Assembly: GCA_947448685.1 (NCBI GenBank)
Contig: CANFOP010000002.1
Span: 1-55,773, forward strand
Reading direction: 5' to 3'
Origin: Chitinophagaceae bacterium
Lineage (GTDB): Bacteria; Bacteroidota; Bacteroidia; Chitinophagales; Chitinophagaceae
DNA length: 55,773 nt
A model generated the notes under the pieces. The model did no database searches, was not told where the DNA came from, and saw nothing but the letters and a program-made list of their open reading frames with translations. The translations under genes and the position numbers were made by a program. Of this stretch, positions 51,197-55,773 are shown piece by piece. Numbering within the stretch: the stretch's first letter is position 1; each line of letters opens with the position of its first letter.

Positions 51197-52246
51197 ATGG
51201 AAACAATACTAATTACAGGCGGAGCGGGTTTCATAGGCTCGCACCTTACAAGGCTTTTTGTCAATAAATATCCCAACTACAAAATTGTCAATCTGGATGC
51301 ACTGACGTATGCCGGAAATCTCAATAATCTGAGAGATATTGAGAATGCCCCCAATTATCAATTTGTTAAGGGAGATATTACAGATATGGAATTTGTAAAG
51401 AATCTTTTTGCCACCCATCATTTTAGTGGCGTTCTTCATTGTGCAGCCGAAAGTCATGTGGACAGGTCAATTGCAGACCCATTGGCATTTGTAAGAACCA
51501 ATGTTATTGGAACGGTTTCTTTGCTTCAGGCTGCCAAAGAGCATTGGAAAGAAAATATGGAAGGTAAACTGTTTTATCATATTTCTACAGATGAAGTATA
51601 TGGTAGTTTAGGTGACGAAGGTTTTTTTACAGAGGAAACGGCGTATGACCCCCGAAGTCCTTATTCCGCATCAAAAGCATCTTCCGATCATTTTGTCAGA
51701 GCGTATCATCACACCTATCACTTGCCGGTAAAAATTTCCAATTGCTCTAACAACTACGGACCTTTTCATTTTCCAGAAAAACTAATTCCTCTTTGTATTC
51801 ACAACATCATCAACAAAAAGCCTTTGCCCATTTATGGAAAGGGTGAGAATGTTCGCGACTGGTTGTTTGTGGAAGATCATGTAAGAGCGATAGATACCAT
51901 TTATCATAAAGGTAAAATTGGAGAAACTTACAATATTGGCGGACACAATGAATGGACCAATATTGCTTTGGTAAAAGAACTTTGCCATCAGATGGATCAA
52001 AAGTTAGGAAGAGAAGCAGGGGAAAGTGAGCAACTGATTACTTATGTGAAAGACCGTGCAGGTCATGATTTGCGTTATGCGATTGATGCAACAAAATTAA
52101 AGGAAGAATTAGGATGGATGCCTTCTTTGCAATTTGAAGAAGGCTTGTCGAAAACTATTGACTGGTATTTGAACAATAGCGAATGGCTGGCAAATGTAAC
52201 CAGCGGAGACTACCAAAAATATTACACAAGCTTATACGGAGCATAA
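51197..52246 (+). CDS. rfbB: dTDP-glucose 4,6-dehydratase
   Basis: A 349-residue extended SDR. The Rossmann motif TGGAGFIGSH (7-16) is followed by STDEVYGS, which carries the catalytic Asp-Glu pair, and YSASKASSDH with the Tyr-Lys pair. NCSNNYGPFHFPEKLIP and RAGHDLRYAID are typical of RmlB. It makes dTDP-4-keto-6-deoxyglucose from dTDP-glucose. It begins an operon with rmlA 24 bases later. RmlC and RmlD, needed for rhamnose, are not in the window. Confidence 0.96.
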   Translation: METILITGGAGFIGSHLTRLFVNKYPNYKIVNLDALTYAGNLNNLRDIENAPNYQFVKGDITDMEFVKNLFATHHFSGVLHCAAESHVDRSIADPLAFVRTNVIGTVSLLQAAKEHWKENMEGKLFYHISTDEVYGSLGDEGFFTEETAYDPRSPYSASKASSDHFVRAYHHTYHLPVKISNCSNNYGPFHFPEKLIPLCIHNIINKKPLPIYGKGENVRDWLFVEDHVRAIDTIYHKGKIGETYNIGGHNEWTNIALVKELCHQMDQKLGREAGESEQLITYVKDRAGHDLRYAIDATKLKEELGWMPSLQFEEGLSKTIDWYLNNSEWLANVTSGDYQKYYTSLYGA

Positions 52247-52270
52247 AGAACAGAAAACACAGTTTAAGTT

Positions 52271-53131
52271 ATGAAAGGCATCATTCTTGCCGGCGGTTCC
52301 GGCACAAGATTATATCCAATTACGATGGGCATCAGCAAACAGTTAATGCCTATTTATGATAAACCAATGATTTATTATCCGCTCAGCACTTTGATGCTTG
52401 CAGGAATTAAAGACATTCTGGTTATCACCACTCCGGAAGACCAGGAGCAGTTTATCAGATTATTGGGAGATGGTTCTCAATGGGGTTGTAATATCTCTTA
52501 TGCTAAACAAGAAGTGCCTAATGGTCTGGCACAGGCATTTGTAATAGGTGATCAATTTGTTGGAAATGACAGTGTGGCGCTCGTTTTAGGAGACAATATT
52601 TTTTATGGCAGTGGTTTTAGTTCTATGCTTCAAACTGCGGCCAATCCTGATGGCGCAGTGATTTTCGCCTATCCAGTCAGCGATCCCGAGAGATATGGGG
52701 TAGTAGAATTTGATAAAGATTTTAATGCCTTAAGTATCGAAGAAAAGCCTCTTAATCCTAAAAGTAATTTTGCTGTGCCAGGATTGTATTTTTATAATAA
52801 TGAAGTGGTGAACATCGCAAAAAATATTCAACCAAGCCCAAGGGGTGAATATGAAATAACGGATGTGAACAGGGTTTATATGGAAAACAAGAAACTTAAA
52901 GTAGTGACATTGAACAGAGGCTTTGCATGGCTGGATACAGGAACATTTGATTCTTTAAATGATGCGAGCGAATATGTAAGGGTTATAGAAAAAAGACAAG
53001 GATTGAAAGTTGGATGTCCTGAGGAAATTGCATGGCGAATGGGATTTATCACAACAGAGCAATTGGAAAAACTGGCTACTAACCTTCAAAAAAGCGGTTA
53101 CGGAATTTATCTGAGCCGTATTGCAAAATAG
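52271..53131 (+). CDS. rfbA: Glucose-1-phosphate thymidylyltransferase
   Basis: A 286-residue RmlA with [20 protein letters not shown] at the N-terminus, VLGDNIFYG as the metal-binding Asp segment, and [19 protein letters not shown], all typical of the family. It makes dTDP-glucose from dTTP and glucose-1-phosphate. The length matches tetrameric RmlA enzymes. It is co-directional with rmlB and precedes a WbpD-like acetyltransferase by 24 bases. Confidence 0.97.
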   Translation: MKGIILAGGSGTRLYPITMGISKQLMPIYDKPMIYYPLSTLMLAGIKDILVITTPEDQEQFIRLLGDGSQWGCNISYAKQEVPNGLAQAFVIGDQFVGNDSVALVLGDNIFYGSGFSSMLQTAANPDGAVIFAYPVSDPERYGVVEFDKDFNALSIEEKPLNPKSNFAVPGLYFYNNEVVNIAKNIQPSPRGEYEITDVNRVYMENKKLKVVTLNRGFAWLDTGTFDSLNDASEYVRVIEKRQGLKVGCPEEIAWRMGFITTEQLEKLATNLQKSGYGIYLSRIAK

Positions 53132-53155
53132 ATCAACTTTTAATGTTCATTTAAA

Positions 53156-53728
53156 ATGTCAAATTATTTTGTACATCCTTCCACTGTCATTGATGATGGA
53201 TGCAGTATTGGAAAGGATACAAAAATCTGGCATTTCTCCCATGTGATGACGGGTGCTGTTGTCGGCGATAAATGTATCATTGGACAAAATGTTTTTATTG
53301 GCCAACATGTTTTGATTGGTAATAACGTTCGCATACAGAACAACGTTAGTTTGTATGAAGGAGTGGTATGCGAAGATGATGTCTTTTTAGGCCCCAGTGT
53401 AGTATTGACCAATGTTATCAATCCCCGAAGCAAAGTCAGCAGAAAAAATCAGTATCAGAAAACCATCATCAGACAAGGCGCAACTATAGGAGCAAATGCT
53501 ACTATAGTTTGCGGTATAGAAATAGGTGCACATTCCTTCATCGGAGCGGGTACTGTAGTCACAAAATCAGTACCGGCGTACGCATTGTTTGTAGGCAATC
53601 CTGGCAAGCATGCCGGGTGGATGAGCGAGTATGGCTGTAAAATTAAGTTTGATGATTCCAATCGGGCTGTTTGTCCTGAAAGCGGGCAAGAATATCTTAT
53701 ACAAAACAATATCGTCAAACGAGTATAA
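53156..53728 (+). CDS. Hexapeptide-repeat acetyltransferase, WbpD/WlbB-like
   Basis: A 190-residue left-handed beta-helix acyltransferase. It shows hexapeptide-type repeats (DDGCSIGKDTKIWHFSHV; GQNVFIG; GNNVRIQNNVS), then TNVINPRSKVSRKNQY and GATIGANATIVCGIEIGAHSFIGAGTVVT. The order and the NPRS-x-RK segment closely resemble WbpD/WlbB, which N-acetylates UDP-3-amino-glucuronate for ManNAc3NAcA-type sugars. Two Cys in the tail (GCKIKF, VCPESG) are as in some WlbB. WbpA, B, E and I partners are not present, so the natural substrate here is uncertain. Confidence 0.87.
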   Translation: MSNYFVHPSTVIDDGCSIGKDTKIWHFSHVMTGAVVGDKCIIGQNVFIGQHVLIGNNVRIQNNVSLYEGVVCEDDVFLGPSVVLTNVINPRSKVSRKNQYQKTIIRQGATIGANATIVCGIEIGAHSFIGAGTVVTKSVPAYALFVGNPGKHAGWMSEYGCKIKFDDSNRAVCPESGQEYLIQNNIVKRV

Positions 53729-53888
53729 TAATATCGTATTTCTACGAATGATTGTCTCGTATTTTATCTTCTTTTTTTGCTGATTATCGCGAATACTACT
53801 CATTTTTTGTACTAATTCAATATTCAGTATCCTTTGCTGCAATATTCTTTTTACGCTGTCGTTTTCCAAGAGAAATAAACCGACACCT

Positions 53889-54821
53889 ATGAAGAATGTT
53901 ATTGCAGTTGTTGTAACGCACAATCGTTATCAGTCACTTATAAATTGTATTGAAGCAATCAGGTCTCAAACTACAAAACCCGATCAAATTCTTGTAATAA
54001 ATAACGGAAGTTCTGATTACACATCTGTTTGGCTCGATCAGCAAGAAGACATTATTCATATCTATCAGGAAAACACAGGATCTTCTGGCGGTTTTCATAC
54101 AGGTATTTCATGGTCTCAACAACATCAATTCAATTGGGTTTGGTGCATGGAAGATGACAGTTATCCTCATGAAAAATCGCTGGAAAAATTGCTTCATAAT
54201 TATAATGCTGATAAAACTTTTTTGCGAAGCAGCATTATGATGCATGAATCTGATCGCCCAAAAGAAATCATCAATCCATTTAATGGAACTCTTATTCATC
54301 ATTCCATTATCAGTAAAGTCGGCTTGCCAAATTCAACTCTTTTTTCAAAAGGAGCTGAGGCAGAATATTTTTACCGTATAACCCGTAAACATAATTTTTC
54401 TTCAAAAACGGTTTCCGAAAGTATTCACTTTCACTCAACCTCATCGATGGATTTTTATCAAGAGTGGAACTTGAAATCATCAGTAGATTTGTATTTTATG
54501 TTAAGAAATCAATACGAGGTCAACAAATCAAAATACAACTATAAGGCATTGGCAATATTTCATTATATGGCGTTCATTTGCCAATTTCTTATCACAATTG
54601 TATCAAAACAAAAAAATCAAAAATGGTCGAAATTTTTGTTTGTTGTTCGGGCAATGGTTGATGGATTCAAAGGCAACTATAATATTTCAACTTCAGTTGT
54701 TCAGCAAAGAATTAACAGGCTATGCGAAAGTTCGGCGAGAGAAAATTTTATTTATTCTGTCAGAAATTTAATAATAAACCTTTTTGTCCCTTCATTTTCA
54801 GAAATGCAAAAAACAACCTGA
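53889..54821 (+). CDS. Glycosyltransferase family 2, GlfT2-like
   Basis: A 310-residue GT2 enzyme: AVVVTHNRYQSL at the start, INNGSSDYT (about 35-43), NTGSSGGFHTGISW and WCMEDDSYPHEKSL with the DxD-type EDD. The GSSGGF/EDD spacing recalls galactofuranosyltransferase GlfT2 of mycobacteria and related enzymes. The C-terminal ~100 residues hold helices that may dock on the membrane. It ends at a hairpin terminator and stands downstream of the dTDP-sugar genes; donor unknown. Confidence 0.85.
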   Translation: MKNVIAVVVTHNRYQSLINCIEAIRSQTTKPDQILVINNGSSDYTSVWLDQQEDIIHIYQENTGSSGGFHTGISWSQQHQFNWVWCMEDDSYPHEKSLEKLLHNYNADKTFLRSSIMMHESDRPKEIINPFNGTLIHHSIISKVGLPNSTLFSKGAEAEYFYRITRKHNFSSKTVSESIHFHSTSSMDFYQEWNLKSSVDLYFMLRNQYEVNKSKYNYKALAIFHYMAFICQFLITIVSKQKNQKWSKFLFVVRAMVDGFKGNYNISTSVVQQRINRLCESSARENFIYSVRNLIINLFVPSFSEMQKTT

Positions 54822-54845
54822 TATTTATGGCTTTTAAGTTTTAAT

Positions 54846-54871
54846 ACTCCTGAATTCTCAGGAGTTTTTTA
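54846..54871 (+). terminator. Rho-independent terminator after the GlfT2-like gene
   Basis: An 8-bp stem (54846-54853 with 54858-54865, ACTCCTGA arm), 4-base loop and run of T, 25 bases after the stop. Confidence 0.82.
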
Positions 54872-54929
54872 TTTTACCTCACTTCTATATTTTATTTGAT
54901 TAATTTTAAGTTATAAACCTTACACTCAG

Positions 54930-55421
54930 ATGCTTTCGGATGATTTATTTAATCAGTTAAAACACGAAAATGAGCAACTTCATAAAGAGCTGGCAGACCT
55001 CAATTATCTGATAGAGTTGAGAGAGGAAGAATTACAGGAAATTAAAAAAGCAACTCAATCAATGGCAGAACTTAAAAGCCGGCTCGAAAGAAATTTATAT
55101 GAATTTGAACAAATGCAGCAACATATAGAATTGAACCAACGAAAGAGGGAAGGTGCAGAAAGAATAGTTGTTTCAATGGAGGATGAAATGATAGCGTCCA
55201 TAAAAATCGAACAATCATATTATCAGATAAAAGAAGCATACAATAGCAACAAAGTAATTTTGGAAGTGCTGCAGGAGAATTTGAAAGAATTGACTGATTT
55301 ACATCATGAAGTTGCCATCTTGAAATCTAAAAATACGGAATTAGAAAGCAGCCTAGAAATTGCTTTATTGGAAAATAGTTTTTTAAAAGAAGATGTAAAA
55401 AAACAAAACAGTAAAATTTAA
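54930..55421 (+). CDS. Coiled-coil protein of unknown function
   Basis: A 163-residue soluble protein predicted to be almost wholly coiled-coil: charged heptad-like sequence with QLKHENEQLHKELADLNY near the start, EEELQEIKKA, and ELESSLEIALLENSFLKED at the end. There is no signal or other domain. It starts 59 bases after the previous terminator and ends 4 bases before pdxH, so it is probably co-transcribed with it. Such proteins may act in cytoskeletal or chromosome contexts, but nothing here proves that. Confidence 0.72.
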   Translation: MLSDDLFNQLKHENEQLHKELADLNYLIELREEELQEIKKATQSMAELKSRLERNLYEFEQMQQHIELNQRKREGAERIVVSMEDEMIASIKIEQSYYQIKEAYNSNKVILEVLQENLKELTDLHHEVAILKSKNTELESSLEIALLENSFLKEDVKKQNSKI

Positions 55422-55425
55422 TAGT

Positions 55426-55773
55426 ATGTCAAGTATAGCGGATATTCGAAAAGATTATATGTTGCAGACACTTTCAGAAGATGATATACACACGCATCCA
55501 ATGAGGCAGTTTGAAAAATGGTGGAATCAGGCGATAGAAAGTAAAATCGAAGAAGTGAATGCCATGACCTTGGCGACTGTAAATGCAGCAGGAAGCCCAT
55601 CGGCGAGAATAGTTTTATTGAAAGGGTTTAACAATGACGGCTTCACATTTTTTACCAACTTCAACAGTCGAAAAGGTATTGAAATCGCAGAGAATCCGAA
55701 TGTTTGTCTTGTTTTATTTTGGAAAGAATTAGAGCGTCAGGTTCGAATTGAGGGCAATGTAAAAAAAATACAT
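55426..55773 (+). CDS. pdxH: Pyridoxamine 5'-phosphate oxidase, N-terminal part (3' end outside window)
   Basis: A frame of 116 codons from the ATG at 55426, open to the end of the window. It reads RKDYMLQTLSEDD, then a split-barrel start (AMTLATVNAAGSPSARIVLLKGF), FTFFTNFNSRKG, and VLFWKELERQVRIEG, which are FMN-binding and dimer motifs of PdxH. The enzyme makes pyridoxal 5'-phosphate from PNP or PMP. Only about half of the expected ~215 residues are visible. Confidence 0.92.
   Translation, partial: MSSIADIRKDYMLQTLSEDDIHTHPMRQFEKWWNQAIESKIEEVNAMTLATVNAAGSPSARIVLLKGFNNDGFTFFTNFNSRKGIEIAENPNVCLVLFWKELERQVRIEGNVKKIH

Noticed and set aside
53567-53923. 118-codon minus-strand open frame spanning the acetyltransferase end and spacer
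   Set aside because: It overlaps two plus-strand genes and has no signal, domain or promoter of its own; the spacer 53729-53888 appears empty.
1-55773. tRNA genes, rRNA, CRISPR arrays, transposases, phage genes or origin
   Set aside because: No cloverleaf, repeat-spacer pattern, transposase motif or DnaA-box cluster was recognised on reading both strands; absence is by eye, not by tool.

Overview
The window looks like chromosomal DNA of a Bacteroidetes bacterium, most likely a Chitinophagaceae-type member (order Chitinophagales). The DNA is AT-rich, and Shine-Dalgarno sequences are scarce. Several genes are preceded by the Bacteroidetes -7 box TAnnTTTG; the clearest, with a -33 TTG, is in front of bipA/typA. 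The family content fits too: a lipoprotein-type LptC, a DUF2911 protein, a TIGR02757 protein, a DPP-IV-like S9 peptidase, a dockerin-like tail on a surface protein, and coaX next to an outer-membrane protein and lptC. The exact genus is inference. No rRNA, tRNA, CRISPR array, insertion sequence, prophage or origin was found.

Layout. 1-0.9 kb: the tail of a large surface protein with dockerin-like calcium loops. 1.0-3.2 kb: an overlapping pair, an AmgK-like sugar kinase fused to a RapZ C-terminal domain and a MurU-like nucleotidyltransferase, suggesting amino-sugar or peptidoglycan recycling. 3.2-11.9 kb: housekeeping genes (DsbA-family protein, polA, a lipoprotein, uvrB, bipA/typA, a small CxxC membrane protein). 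11.9-19.1 kb: a sugar-polymer region with seven envelope-glycan genes (GT-B, WecB-like epimerase, GT-D and four GT-A enzymes) and meaB embedded in it. 19.1-22.7 kb: a minus-strand unit paaZ - crotonase - SDR for CoA-thioester (phenylacetate-type) catabolism. 23.0-29.6 kb: adk, an aminotransferase, two tiny genes including a 39-residue lipoprotein, two more glycosyltransferases, an inositol-phosphatase-family gene and thiL. 29.6-33.6 kb: lineage-specific exported proteins, an XRE regulator and an S41-type lipoprotein peptidase.

33.6-47.2 kb: metabolism (omega-amidase-like nitrilase, asnB, a cystathionine synthase/lyase, TIGR02757 protein, fatty acid hydroxylase, FAH-family hydrolase with a flavin reductase, lysS, DPP-IV, YffB/ArsC-like protein, aldo/keto reductase). 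47.2-49.9 kb: coaX - outer-membrane protein - lptC, a linked metabolism/envelope group. 50.0-54.8 kb: a second glycan region (GT-B, rmlB, rmlA, WbpD-like acetyltransferase, GlfT2-like GT2). 54.9 kb to the end: a coiled-coil protein and the start of pdxH.

The strongest candidate for something little described is the kinase-RapZ fusion next to MurU. It physically joins an amino-sugar kinase to the domain that, in E. coli RapZ, senses glucosamine-6-phosphate and handles RNA. Other points worth a look are the hidden 39-codon lipoprotein gene, the very short or absent leaders at several Bacteroidetes-type promoters, and the repeated overlap of convergent gene ends without visible terminators.
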